Assembly (NCBI GenBank): GCA_965227935.1
Contig: CBDDGS010000019.1
Location: 1,984,001-2,048,000 of the forward strand
Length of the DNA stretch: 64,000 nucleotides
Direction of reading: 5' to 3'
Origin: JAWPMT01 sp965227935
GTDB lineage: Bacteria; Bacteroidota; Bacteroidia; Cytophagales; Cyclobacteriaceae
A program made the position numbers and the translations under genes. The notes below the pieces were generated by a model that saw only the letters and a program-made list of their open reading frames with translations, made no database searches and had not been told where the DNA came from. This document shows, piece after piece, positions 1-8,456 of this stretch (position 1 is the first letter of the stretch; each line of letters starts with the position of its first letter).

Positions 1-645
1 GTCAAGGACGTACTGGATCCAGTCCTCGCTCAGCTCCATCACGATGCAATCATTCTTCGGATTGTCGGCGTAGGATGAACTCTCATCCCAGAAAATGCCG
101 CTACGCATGGTGAGCAGATCCCGCAGTGACATGAACCGTTTTCTCTCATCTGAGGTATCAAACTCATACTCCTTGAAAAGACCGTAGACCGGAGAATCCA
201 ATGGGATCATCAGCCCCTCATCCATAGCAATGCCCAATAGCAGGGATGTGATGCTCTTCGTGACTGACTGAAGCGAATGCAACTGTGTGTTATTGTAGAA
301 AGGGTGCCAATCCGGATGGTCGTAGTTGTACTGGTGACGTGCCGTATCGTATTGCTTTGAAAGCGTCACATAATCTTGTTGGTACGATTGGTCATAGATC
401 ATCTTGCCATTGCGGATGACCAGGAAATGATCAATCAGTCCGTACTTCCCCTTACCAATATCGTCATGAATTGCATCCAACTCGGGCCCGCTCACTCCCT
501 CTGCCTCAGGTGTAGAACTCTCCCAGTAGGACTTGATTTCCCCCGCATTGGCCGCCGGCTGCGAAAGGCATGGAAACAGATTGAACAAGACAAGTATGAG
601 GAAGACCAGGGGTAATTGAAAGGATTTCCTATGGTACACGGGCAT
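1..645 (-). CDS. Serine hydrolase, beta-lactamase/PBP4 family (C-terminus off window)
   Basis: Reading the minus strand from an ATG at 645 gives 215 codons open to the window edge, so only the N-terminal part is present. Residues 1-29 look like a signal peptide (hydrophobic LPLVFLILVLFNLFP, then CLSQ). The class C beta-lactamase nucleophile motif SxxK is S127-V-T-K130 in HSLQSVTKS, followed by a helix ending in a DEGL turn, as is usual. The family includes penicillin-binding esterases and D-aminopeptidases, so the substrate cannot be named. It is probably exported to the periplasm. Two more members of this fold occur in the window (23.6 and 46.4 kb). The nearest downstream partner is outside the window. 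Confidence 0.85.
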   Translation of the reverse strand, partial: MPVYHRKSFQLPLVFLILVLFNLFPCLSQPAANAGEIKSYWESSTPEAEGVSGPELDAIHDDIGKGKYGLIDHFLVIRNGKMIYDQSYQQDYVTLSKQYDTARHQYNYDHPDWHPFYNNTQLHSLQSVTKSITSLLLGIAMDEGLMIPLDSPVYGLFKEYEFDTSDERKRFMSLRDLLTMRSGIFWDESSSYADNPKNDCIVMELSEDWIQYVLD

Positions 646-762
646 TATCTGGCTTGGCTCATTTGACTCACTTCCTCAAGATAGCCCGACTCTCAAAATA
701 ATACCAGTCCCAAATCCGTGCCGACCCTCACCGATCGAATACGTCGCCTTGCCGTGAAATAG

Positions 763-1665
763 CTACTGGAAGGCGCTTGTCACCTCATCACAATAGTCGA
801 AAAGCTTCCTGGCATCACTCATGTCCCTTCCGCTTGGTGCCTCCTCCGTGACCTGGCAATCGGCATAATAAGCTCCGTTCTCCAATTGCTCGATTGGCAG
901 CACGGTTACCATCACCTGCGTAGCTGCACCCTCCTCCGGCTCCACCATGGACATGACCATCAGGGGGTGCTTCAGCACAAATAGCATCTTCTGGCCTAAT
1001 GTCATATGACGTCCCAGGTTCGTCTTTACACCGCCTGGGTGCACAGAGACGGCGGGCATATCAGGGTAGCGGCGTGCAAATTCCCTGGCCAAGAGAATGT
1101 TTCCCAACTTGGATTGCTGATAACGCCATCGAGACACGTAGTCGCTTTCATCTACTTGAGTGATTTTTTCATAGTCAATGCCCGGTGCACCATACCTGAT
1201 ATGACCACGTGATGATAGCCAAACCTGGCGCTTTGTGGCATCGGCGAGCAATTTCGACAGGAGGAAGTGCCCGATGACATTGATGCCCATTTGCGTCTCA
1301 AAGCCATCCTTCGTTTTGCCTGGAGGCGTCATCATCACACCGGCGTTGTTGACCAGGCAGTCGATCTGATCATACGTCTTCAGAATATATTGACCGAACG
1401 CCTTCACGGACTGGAGGTCACCAAGGTCCATGGTGCGCGAAGCATCGATTTGGTTATCCTCGAATTTGAATTCCATGGTACCCTTTAGCTGCTCCACAAA
1501 GTCTTTCTGGGACTGTGCACTGCGGCCGGTGATGATCACCGTTGCCCCGGCCCTCAGGAGCGCCTCTGTGTGAATGGCTCCTAAGCCTGCGTATCCACCA
1601 GTGACCAGGTATACCTTACCGGTCAGGTCCAGATCCTCGACAAAATCGAATGCTGTCTTTTTCAT
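763..1665 (-). CDS. Short-chain dehydrogenase/reductase (SDR)
   Basis: A 300-residue cytoplasmic NAD(P)-dependent oxidoreductase. The nucleotide-binding motif is TGGYAGLG (residues 22-29), the structural NNAG is at 106-109, and the catalytic set is a Ser near 151-152 with Y182 and K186 (YQQSK). The Rossmann order and length fit the retinol dehydrogenase/WW-oxidoreductase-like branch of SDRs. The substrate is unknown. The gene lies 100 bp downstream of an AraC-family regulator on the same strand. The spacer between them carries two copies of TTTCGCAGA 21 bp apart, so it is probably controlled by that regulator. Confidence 0.9.
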   Translation of the reverse strand: MKKTAFDFVEDLDLTGKVYLVTGGYAGLGAIHTEALLRAGATVIITGRSAQSQKDFVEQLKGTMEFKFEDNQIDASRTMDLGDLQSVKAFGQYILKTYDQIDCLVNNAGVMMTPPGKTKDGFETQMGINVIGHFLLSKLLADATKRQVWLSSRGHIRYGAPGIDYEKITQVDESDYVSRWRYQQSKLGNILLAREFARRYPDMPAVSVHPGGVKTNLGRHMTLGQKMLFVLKHPLMVMSMVEPEEGAATQVMVTVLPIEQLENGAYYADCQVTEEAPSGRDMSDARKLFDYCDEVTSAFQ

Positions 1666-1726
1666 GATTATTTCTTTTGAAGTCTTAGATCAAAGAAAGT
1701 AAGCAGCTGTCCGACCAACATATCCA

Positions 1727-1756
1727 TTTCGCAGATCGTCCAATCACTTTCGCAGA
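1727..1756. promoter_or_regulatory. Putative AraC-type operator, two direct repeats upstream of the SDR gene
   Basis: TTTCGCAGA occurs at 1727-1735 and again at 1748-1756, a 21-bp (two-turn) spacing typical of the two half-sites contacted by an AraC-type DNA-binding domain. They lie 62-91 bp upstream of the SDR start. The same 9-mer recurs upstream of the AraC gene itself. Binding is inferred. Confidence 0.5.
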
Positions 1757-1765
1757 GATCACATG

Positions 1766-2683
1766 CTAGTTCAGCTCGCGATACTCACTGGGGGTCATTC
1801 CCGTCTTCGATTTGAAGAGCTTGCTGAAGTTTTGAGGATACTCAAATCCCAGGGTGAAGGCCACCTGACTGACTGAGTCCTTGGAATTGAGGAGTATCGT
1901 TTTTGCTCGATCGATCAGAAAACCATGAATGTGATCTTTGGCACTGCGACCCGTTTCAGCCCGAAGCAGGTCGCTCAAATATGGCCCTGACACGCTCAAA
2001 GCCTCACCACATTGATCGATGGTCGGCGGCCCTTGTTCCACCAACTTACCCGATGAGAAGTAGGTTTTCAAAAACTGCTCAAACTGAGTGACGTGATCTT
2101 TGTGAAGGTTGCTTCGTGTATAGAACTGACGGTCATAGTACCGGTTGCAATACTTCAGAATCGTCTCCAGGTTTTGTATGATCAATTCCTGTGAGTGCCG
2201 GTCCATGTTCTGGTGGATCTCCTCTTCGATGGTATCCACGAGTGTATTCAAAAACTGGCGTTCCTTCTGCGAGATGTGCAGGGCCTCATTATTGTCATAC
2301 CCAAAGAAAGAATATTGATCAATGGTCCGCCCCAACTCGGACTTTCGGATCAGGTCAGGGTGAAAGAGTATGGTCCACCCCGGTGTTGGCGTGACAGTAT
2401 CAGCAAACTGCGCAGCATGCGTAAAGGTCGCAACCTGACCCGGGCCAAGGAACAACATCGTACCTTCCTGGAAGTCGTAAGAGCTTCTGCCGTACTGGAA
2501 GCTGCCTTTGATCTCACGCTTCATGCCTACGTAGTAGAGTTCGGTGCTGAATCGCGCAGTCGATAGGTCCAACTTCGCTTTTGGCCATTTGCGTATGACT
2601 GTAATCAATGGATGTGGCGGCATCTCTGCCTCCAGGTGTTGATAGACATCGCTAATGGTCTTGATAGGTATAATTTCCTCCAT
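1766..2683 (-). CDS. AraC-family transcriptional regulator
   Basis: A 305-residue regulator. The first ~180 residues form a cupin-like effector-sensing domain (QEGTMLFLGPGQVATF strand pattern). The C-terminal ~100 residues carry the double helix-turn-helix, ending in the family signature: VAFTLGFEYPQNFSKLFK followed by TGMTPSEYR. It is cytoplasmic. The adjacent SDR gene and the shared TTTCGCAGA repeats upstream of both genes suggest it controls the SDR and itself. The effector is unknown. Confidence 0.92.
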   Translation of the reverse strand: MEEIIPIKTISDVYQHLEAEMPPHPLITVIRKWPKAKLDLSTARFSTELYYVGMKREIKGSFQYGRSSYDFQEGTMLFLGPGQVATFTHAAQFADTVTPTPGWTILFHPDLIRKSELGRTIDQYSFFGYDNNEALHISQKERQFLNTLVDTIEEEIHQNMDRHSQELIIQNLETILKYCNRYYDRQFYTRSNLHKDHVTQFEQFLKTYFSSGKLVEQGPPTIDQCGEALSVSGPYLSDLLRAETGRSAKDHIHGFLIDRAKTILLNSKDSVSQVAFTLGFEYPQNFSKLFKSKTGMTPSEYRELN

Positions 2684-2742
2684 ACTCTTCGCCGCTTAGA
2701 TCGTTGTGAAAGTAGGTCGCCATAACGAGCATGCTATAGTCA

Positions 2743-2772
2743 ATTGGCAGAATGATGAATCCGTTTCGCAGA
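2743..2772. promoter_or_regulatory. Putative AraC-type autoregulatory operator
   Basis: A perfect TTTCGCAGA at 2764-2772 and a 7/9 match (ATTGGCAGA) at 2743-2751 keep exactly the 21-bp spacing seen upstream of the SDR gene. The pair lies 60-90 bp upstream of the regulator start. The rest of the 2684-2892 spacer shows no gene. Confidence 0.45.
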
Positions 2773-2892
2773 TTTTGCACAAACCGTCTGATTCGATGTT
2801 GAAGAACAGTGCGAATCTTTGGTGTCAACAAAAACGTCCCTCATCCCTGGAAACCGGACCGGGGCGAGTTGTAGAGATTTCGGGCCTACGAA

Positions 2893-3750
2893 TTAAGCCT
2901 TCCGCTTTTCATGCTTCACCCAGTCCACCTCCATGATCCACTCCCCTTCCATCGGGGAGTCGGTGATCTTAGCAAAGTTGAGGATGGCGAACATCGGCTC
3001 AGGATAGTTGTCTCCTTCACCTTCATTGCGGTACACCTCTTCGCCATCCAGACGATACACCAGGTCGCTACCCTCCCACTCCACTGAGTATTCATGGTAG
3101 TCGTCCAGCGTGGCAGGGAAATTTCGTCGGTAATTCTGCCAATCGCCCTTGTCACATTCTCCAAGGCTCTTGATGGCTCCTGTGGTGAACTCGTCCTTGA
3201 GATGATCGCCGTGATGCTCGAAGATGTCGATCTCGCCAGAACCTTCCAGCGGCCAACAAACATTTTCGTCCTCTTCCTGTACAGGCGCCTCATTGTTGCG
3301 AGCCCCCAGCAGCCACCAGGCGGGGAACATACTGGCCTGACCATTGCCATGGATCCTTAACCTCGCCGTCCATCTGCCCTTGACGAACTCCTTTCGGTTC
3401 TTCGAGCATATTCGACCGGCCACGTATTCTGTCTCCGGGTGCTGAACGCCATGTTTGTCCAGATTATCACAGGGGCGCTTCTCCCCTGCATTCACCACCT
3501 TGATCTTGAGGGTGCCATCGCTGACCTCCCGTGTGTTGAACTCGTTGTCCGGCACATAGCACTGTGTTTCATTGTTGACCCAAATCCGCTGGTCCTGCCA
3601 GTTGTCGGGATTGAAGGTTTCAAATTCATCAAGGAAATCGACTTCCCACATCTCATCAGCTGCTGATGACTGGGTTTCTTGTTTGCCGCCTCCGCAACTC
3701 ATGATCAATAGTGCAAATGCAATAACAGTTAGGTTTCGAATACTTTTCAT
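2893..3750 (-). CDS. Glycoside hydrolase family 16 lipoprotein
   Basis: A 285-residue lipoprotein: the signal ends at lipobox LIMSC with Cys19. The GH16 active site is visible as E173-I-D-I-F-E178 (nucleophile E173, assisting D175, acid/base E178), preceded by the aromatic PAWWLLG strand. GH16 enzymes cleave beta-1,3 or beta-1,4 glucans and galactans such as laminarin, agar or carrageenan. The exact specificity cannot be read here. Attachment to the outer membrane or cell surface is likely. No SusC/SusD pair is adjacent, so this is not a classical polysaccharide utilization locus. Confidence 0.9.
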   Translation of the reverse strand: MKSIRNLTVIAFALLIMSCGGGKQETQSSAADEMWEVDFLDEFETFNPDNWQDQRIWVNNETQCYVPDNEFNTREVSDGTLKIKVVNAGEKRPCDNLDKHGVQHPETEYVAGRICSKNRKEFVKGRWTARLRIHGNGQASMFPAWWLLGARNNEAPVQEEDENVCWPLEGSGEIDIFEHHGDHLKDEFTTGAIKSLGECDKGDWQNYRRNFPATLDDYHEYSVEWEGSDLVYRLDGEEVYRNEGEGDNYPEPMFAILNFAKITDSPMEGEWIMEVDWVKHEKRKA

Positions 3751-3816
3751 AGCCCGAGGTATTTTCTCTTCACTTTGGTCCTCGCCAAATTAGCGCACAC
3801 GGCGCGCATTACCGCA

Positions 3817-4497
3817 TCAAAACCTGTCTTTGGAGGTCTCCAGATCCCAAATCTTGTGGTCCAGGCCAAACTCGGCGAACATGTCCTTGGCCTCAGCTCC
3901 AGTCCACTTTTCCCACTGAGGATTCAAGTGGTTGCCGTACCACTTCTTAGAGAATTCCCAAATCTTTTGAATGGGTTGGATATCACCTGCCAGAATGTTG
4001 TGGCGCATGGACCATTCATTGACCTGTTCTTCACTCTCGAAAACCAGCATATTGCTACACGTGTAAATCACATTGTCCCAGGCATTTTTCATAGGGATGG
4101 GAAAATGAATGAACAGGTTCTCCTGCTGGATTTCACCGTCTTGGATATGGATTTCAAGGGGTTGGCCCTCTGCGCCAATGGAAGTCTTGATCGTCAAATC
4201 ACAGTTCACGAGGGCCGCAACGCCCAGCGAACACCAGCCGCAATTCCCCCACCATTGGCCTTTGGCTGATTGTATATAGAAGTTAGTCGGGGCCAGTGAA
4301 AAAGGGTGAATGACCCAGACTTTGGGCTCATTGGGGTGCAGTACGACGCCATGATACTCCTGCAGACGATGCAATGCATCGATCACTTCCTGTTCAGTGG
4401 AATCAAAATGCTTTGCCAAAGCTGGATTGTCCGGTGCGAATCCATGGTCAATGATCTCCTTGATGAGGGTGTAGTGCAGTTGGGCGTTGGTGATCAT
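3817..4497 (-). CDS. Alkylmercury lyase (MerB)-like protein
   Basis: From the ATG at 4497 (226 residues) this aligns with the catalytic half of MerB. WCSLG matches MerB WCALD, so C89 equals catalytic Cys96. YTCSNMLVF matches the Cys159 strand (C147). The conserved AEDWASKH helix is echoed by EQVNEWSMRH. The third catalytic residue, Asp99, is glycine (G92). The N-terminal ~70 residues are helical and winged-helix-like, as in MerB. The start is chosen because this ATG overlaps the stop of the upstream SRPBCC gene (ATGA). No merR, merA or transporter is nearby, so organomercurial lysis is not established. Confidence 0.75.
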   Translation of the reverse strand: MITNAQLHYTLIKEIIDHGFAPDNPALAKHFDSTEQEVIDALHRLQEYHGVVLHPNEPKVWVIHPFSLAPTNFYIQSAKGQWWGNCGWCSLGVAALVNCDLTIKTSIGAEGQPLEIHIQDGEIQQENLFIHFPIPMKNAWDNVIYTCSNMLVFESEEQVNEWSMRHNILAGDIQPIQKIWEFSKKWYGNHLNPQWEKWTGAEAKDMFAEFGLDHKIWDLETSKDRF

Positions 4498-5018
4498 GGC
4501 CTTGACTGGGATCCGTCGTTCTTCAGGTGAAGGACCCTTTCCCTCAACAGACTGAGTAATCGCTCGTAAGCTTTCTCCACCGGATGAGGGTTCCAAAAAG
4601 GCACCATAACTCCGCGATACTCCTCGAAGATTTCCACAGTCGTGGAATCGCCATCACCGGACAGCCTATAGCTGTGATCAAAGGTGAGAATGCCGGGCAT
4701 CCCTCCTGCCTGATTGATCAACTCCGAAGGCGTAAGGCACCTCACTTTGGCATCCATCACTGCTGCTGTGCCACCCTCATCTTGATAAAACTCGTAAGTG
4801 ACTTTGCTCCCCTCCTCCAACTCGCCTTTGACCGGAATCAAAACATTGTTCCATTCTCCGATACGAGGCACGTCTGTTAGTACAGCCCACACTTCTTCTG
4901 GCGATGCCTGAATTGTGATCTGTGTCCTGACGGACTTTCTGCCTAACAGTAGTAGAACGACCAATACGACAACGATGATCAGCGGTATCAATATCCATTT
5001 CGAACTTAATAGTGCCAT
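4494..5018 (-). CDS. Membrane-anchored SRPBCC (polyketide cyclase/START-like) protein
   Basis: 174 residues. An N-terminal membrane helix (about 7-27, IPLIIVVVLVVLLLLG) is followed by an SRPBCC domain with the usual start ITIQASPEEVWAVLTDVPRIGEWN and a C-terminal helix. SRPBCC folds bind hydrophobic ligands in a deep cavity, and the ligand is unknown. Its stop overlaps the start of the MerB-like gene by the ATGA arrangement, so the two are probably translated together. Confidence 0.8.
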   Translation of the reverse strand: MALLSSKWILIPLIIVVVLVVLLLLGRKSVRTQITIQASPEEVWAVLTDVPRIGEWNNVLIPVKGELEEGSKVTYEFYQDEGGTAAVMDAKVRCLTPSELINQAGGMPGILTFDHSYRLSGDGDSTTVEIFEEYRGVMVPFWNPHPVEKAYERLLSLLRERVLHLKNDGSQSRP

Positions 5019-5070
5019 GAGTTGTCCTTTGAGATCAATGTACCTTTTCTAACCTGAATGACGAAAAGTG

Positions 5071-6312
5071 TTACGGTTTTCCTAATGGATTCTCATACCA
5101 GATCACGCCAAGCCCCTCGCTGTTGGCACCGTAGTTCTCTTCGCAGGTGAGCACGTCCAGGTCGCCGTCACCATCCATGTCCAGCAGTTCGATCCGGTCA
5201 AATTTGTACCCCTCCAGTCCGCTCAAATGATACCACTCCCACGTCTGATCCGTCGGCTTGTTAGTAAAAGACATCCAAATGAGGCCTACTTTACTCCGGT
5301 CGTCGCCGGTATTGGTTGCATGCACGAGCTCTGGCCGACCATCTCCATCGATATCCCCGACTTTCACCGCCTTCGCCCTTCCCGTTGCCTCTGGTACATC
5401 GATCTGAAATGATTCCCAATTGAGGCCGGTCTTGTCAAGGCGCCGAAGGAATAAGACCTTCTGCGTTGTGCGTTCTGTGACAATCGCATCCTCTAAGCCA
5501 TCGCCGTCGAGATCTGCCAGGTCCATAAACATCACCTCGAGATTCTCTCCACCAATAAAATGGTTTTCCCAAGGTTGTTTTTGCCTTTCCGCATCACCAG
5601 GATTCTCCAACCACCGAACGCCGGTGGTGGGTCCTGTTTTGCGATCGGAAACGACGACATCCACATCGCCATCTCCATCCATGTCTTTCATGATCAGCGA
5701 CATTACCCATGTGCAGGGCCCGATCGTGTGCCATGACCATTGAGACACTTCCATGGGATCTTCCGGACTTTGGAACCAGCCAATTTGGCCCCCTCGATTC
5801 TTGCTACCGACTACCAGATCTACTCCGTGTATGCCGTTGATCTGTGCGGGTGCAGCAAACATCCACTGCGCCATGCCGTCTGATGCCGGGAGCACCTGAG
5901 TTCTCCACAGAGATGAATCCAAATAGTCTTCGAGAGAGGGCGCCCAATTGATGTACACTTTCCTGTTCCTGCCTTCAGTACTACTAACAACATCCAATGC
6001 ACCATCGCCATTCAAATCCGCAAATACCGCGTCTTCGACCGAAGGTGTTCTGCCCACAATAACAGACGGCCACTCCCGCGTCACCAATTCGTATCCGGGA
6101 TGGAGATACACCGCGGTGTATCCTCCCTCCTCCCAACCTGTGGTAATGTCTTGCAAGCCATCACCATTCACATCCGCAAGTCTCACACCGTCTGCGCCGC
6201 TAAATGATGCGTCGATCGTGTGTCGCGTCCACGGCTCGCCCTGCGCGTTGATGGACCAACTGCTTAACGTCAGCAGGCTATAGATTACTACCCGGCTAGC
6301 TGCTGCTTTCAT
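5071..6312 (-). CDS. Exported FG-GAP/VCBS repeat protein
   Basis: About 413 residues from the ATG at 6312. That start gives a clean signal peptide ending SWSINAQ; longer starts at 6315 and 6336 exist. At least six DxDGDG calcium-loop motifs are visible (DVNGDGLQDI, DLNGDGALDVV, DMDGDGDVDVV, DLDGDGLEDAI, DIDGDGRPEL, DMDGDGDLDVL). They are spaced as in an integrin-alpha-like beta-propeller. It probably acts outside the cytoplasm in binding or recognition, and no catalytic motif is seen. It overlaps the end of the upstream alpha/beta hydrolase gene by about 17 bp, indicating co-transcription. Confidence 0.85.
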   Translation of the reverse strand: MKAAASRVVIYSLLTLSSWSINAQGEPWTRHTIDASFSGADGVRLADVNGDGLQDITTGWEEGGYTAVYLHPGYELVTREWPSVIVGRTPSVEDAVFADLNGDGALDVVSSTEGRNRKVYINWAPSLEDYLDSSLWRTQVLPASDGMAQWMFAAPAQINGIHGVDLVVGSKNRGGQIGWFQSPEDPMEVSQWSWHTIGPCTWVMSLIMKDMDGDGDVDVVVSDRKTGPTTGVRWLENPGDAERQKQPWENHFIGGENLEVMFMDLADLDGDGLEDAIVTERTTQKVLFLRRLDKTGLNWESFQIDVPEATGRAKAVKVGDIDGDGRPELVHATNTGDDRSKVGLIWMSFTNKPTDQTWEWYHLSGLEGYKFDRIELLDMDGDGDLDVLTCEENYGANSEGLGVIWYENPLGKP

Positions 6313-7183
6313 CATTCGAGTTCTTAAGGGAATCATGAAATCCTAAGAAAGCCATTACGACTTCCCTCGGTGTCTCCACATGTGGATAATGACCCGATTC
6401 CGGGATCCTAATGATATCCGCCTGAGGAACTACCTCTTCAAAACGGTCAGCTGCGTGTGCTCCGGAGACCGGGTCCTCCACCCCGTTGATCAGTCTTATG
6501 GGAATCGAATTGTCACTGAGTGGAGCCACCCACCGATCTCGACACTCGCTCCTCTCCCGCATGTACCTGATCAATCTGGGGATCATCGACCTCCCATCAT
6601 CCTCCAGCATCAGTTGCCAGGTTCCCTCGACGAATTCCTCTGTAGGAGGATGCGCCTTGCTGAATACCCGATGCATGTTTTTGCGAAAGGTCCTGAGGGT
6701 TGTCAGGTTGGCTACCGCAGGGCCCAACTTTGAAATAAGGAGCTTCTGAATCAAAAGCGGGCGATGGGTCTCAGGGAAAATGCCGCCATTGAGAAAGACA
6801 CATGACAGCCAGTGTACAGATGAGGTGCCGGCAGCTTGCCGGGCGAGCAACTCCTGGGCGACCGAATCGCCTAGATCATGCGCCAGTAAATGCGCTTCAT
6901 TCAGACCTTGCCCGACTACCAGCTTCTCGATAATATCCGCCTGCAATTTCACCGAAATTGGCCTCTTTGGTTTGGCAGATCTCCCAAGGCCCACAAGATC
7001 CGAGGCTATTGTATCAAAGTGCTTTGTCAGCTCTGTCCAAATCGCCTCGAAGTCCCAGGATGAGGAGGGGAAGCCATGAATGCATACCAATGCCTGGCCT
7101 TGTCCTTCACGCCGGAAGAATATGCGAAGTCCATCCACCTCGGCGAATATTCCATGTGCGTACCAGTCATTCAGTTGGATCAT
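6296..7183 (-). CDS. Alpha/beta hydrolase, haloalkane dehalogenase/epoxide hydrolase-like
   Basis: 295 residues. The oxyanion motif HGFPSSSW starts at 36. The nucleophile elbow is H102-D103-L-G-D106, giving an Asp nucleophile as in haloalkane dehalogenases and epoxide hydrolases rather than a Ser. A late acid (GVEDPVSG) and the catalytic His (PESGHYPHVETP) complete the triad. No signal peptide is seen, so it is cytoplasmic. The halide-binding tryptophan pair of true dehalogenases is not evident, so epoxide hydrolase or another Asp-type hydrolase is equally possible. It overlaps the downstream FG-GAP gene. Confidence 0.82.
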   Translation of the reverse strand: MIQLNDWYAHGIFAEVDGLRIFFRREGQGQALVCIHGFPSSSWDFEAIWTELTKHFDTIASDLVGLGRSAKPKRPISVKLQADIIEKLVVGQGLNEAHLLAHDLGDSVAQELLARQAAGTSSVHWLSCVFLNGGIFPETHRPLLIQKLLISKLGPAVANLTTLRTFRKNMHRVFSKAHPPTEEFVEGTWQLMLEDDGRSMIPRLIRYMRERSECRDRWVAPLSDNSIPIRLINGVEDPVSGAHAADRFEEVVPQADIIRIPESGHYPHVETPREVVMAFLGFHDSLKNSNDESSS

Positions 7184-7189
7184 ATCAGT

Positions 7190-7371
7190 CTGGGAAGTGT
7201 CTTACCAACACCATTTGACCAAGATAATGAAATGGGGGTTTTCTTGGAATTCTTCATCGAACTACCAATAACAACACACGGGAAGATTGACCTGCCGCGT
7301 GTGGGGCACGACCGCGAGGCGATGATCAACTCACCGGAGGTCATCGAATTCTTGTCCGAAGTATTCAATTA
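7190..7371 (+). pseudogene. Possible 3' remnant of an alpha/beta hydrolase gene
   Basis: The plus frame ending at the TAA 7369-7371 reads LPRVGHDREAMINSPEV, then a helical tail EFLSEVFN. This resembles the catalytic-His end of an alpha/beta hydrolase (GHDREAM). No matching upstream part exists, because the DNA before it belongs to the opposite-strand hydrolase gene. If real it is a truncated leftover. Chance coding in a 200-bp spacer is the alternative. Confidence 0.3.
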
Positions 7372-7383
7372 ACTGGCAAGCCT

Positions 7384-8361
7384 TCAATAGTACCGGATCT
7401 CTCGCGCTTCAATGCCTATGACAACTCCATCCACTAGTCTTTCCGTGCGGATTAGGTTGTCCTGATCGTCATACTGTCGGTTATATGTGGTTCTTTGTAA
7501 CTGTGTTCCCAGGGAATCGAAATCCAGCCGCTCTATTGTTTCTCCACGGTGATCGTCATTGAAGACGATTCGTCGCCACTCGCCATCCCTCTCGGAGATT
7601 CGCTGACTAATATTCCCCTGTTCGTTCCAGGAATATTCGTCGTAGTCCACCAACGTTCCAGCACTATCATACTGCGAATATCGAATGAATTGGTCCTTTT
7701 CATCATAGGCACGCTCGAACACTTCTACTACTTGCCCTTCTCTGTAGCGACTTTCAGCACTGAGTCTATGCCCATTGGACGCATAACGCTCCACCATCTT
7801 CTTCACCAACTCACCCTCGGAATTGAACACACTTTCTTCTAAAAGGCGATCCTCAGCATCGTAGGAGTAGGTTCCTGACAATCTGAGGCGGTTCTCAATT
7901 TCCAGCGGCTTCATATCTATGAATTGCTTGTAACCGGATCTCTTGCCGTTTTCACCTTTTTCATATACGGTCCTCTCCATCTGGTCATACTCACCTTCCC
8001 AAAGCATGCTCTCTCTGATCTCTTCTATTTTGAATCCTTCGGGATCATACTTATTTACCATGCGCATCCCTACCTCACCTTCGGAATTGATGAAGACTGC
8101 CTCCGTGACTCTTCCAGAAGTATCGAAAGTTATTTTCCTGTTTCCAACGGTATCAATGACCTGTACTACACCGGCACTATCCGTGACGCGAAACTCCCTG
8201 ATATGCAGGGATTGCACAGAACCATTTAGGTTGAAATCCGCCAGATCCCCTTTCTGGGCATTGGTATCTTCTGCGTTTTCAGCGGGCTGATTGCAAGCAA
8301 AAAGAAGAAGCAAGGTAACGAGTGATACTAGCTGACTTGTGGGGTGAGAGATCATGCGCAT
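7384..8361 (-). CDS. Lipoprotein with YD/RHS-like sequence repeats
   Basis: 325 residues with a lipoprotein signal ending LLLLFAC (Cys23). The mature part is built of repeating units of about 20-30 residues of the form YDxxDRLLEESVFNSEGEL, YDEKDQFIRYSQYDSAGTL and YNRQYDDQDNLIRTERL. These resemble the YD repeats of RHS-type beta-shells. It lacks the size, core cleavage motif and toxin tip of a real RHS toxin. It is probably a surface or periplasmic structural protein of unknown role. Confidence 0.75.
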   Translation of the reverse strand: MRMISHPTSQLVSLVTLLLLFACNQPAENAEDTNAQKGDLADFNLNGSVQSLHIREFRVTDSAGVVQVIDTVGNRKITFDTSGRVTEAVFINSEGEVGMRMVNKYDPEGFKIEEIRESMLWEGEYDQMERTVYEKGENGKRSGYKQFIDMKPLEIENRLRLSGTYSYDAEDRLLEESVFNSEGELVKKMVERYASNGHRLSAESRYREGQVVEVFERAYDEKDQFIRYSQYDSAGTLVDYDEYSWNEQGNISQRISERDGEWRRIVFNDDHRGETIERLDFDSLGTQLQRTTYNRQYDDQDNLIRTERLVDGVVIGIEAREIRYY

Positions 8362-8456
8362 GTCTGTCTACTAAACTTGATTGATCTCTAAAACTAGCAT
8401 GTTTCAGCCAATGAGGCCTGTCCTGCGAGCTCGCTGCCCGCTCACCAGTGGTGCAT

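Noticed and set aside
3817..5018. A mercury-resistance operon
   Set aside because: Only the MerB-like gene is present. No MerR, MerA, MerT or MerP is found nearby, and the catalytic Asp is missing.
7384..8361. RHS toxin
   Set aside because: The protein is only 325 residues, is a lipoprotein, and has no core-end cleavage motif, toxin tip or immunity gene.
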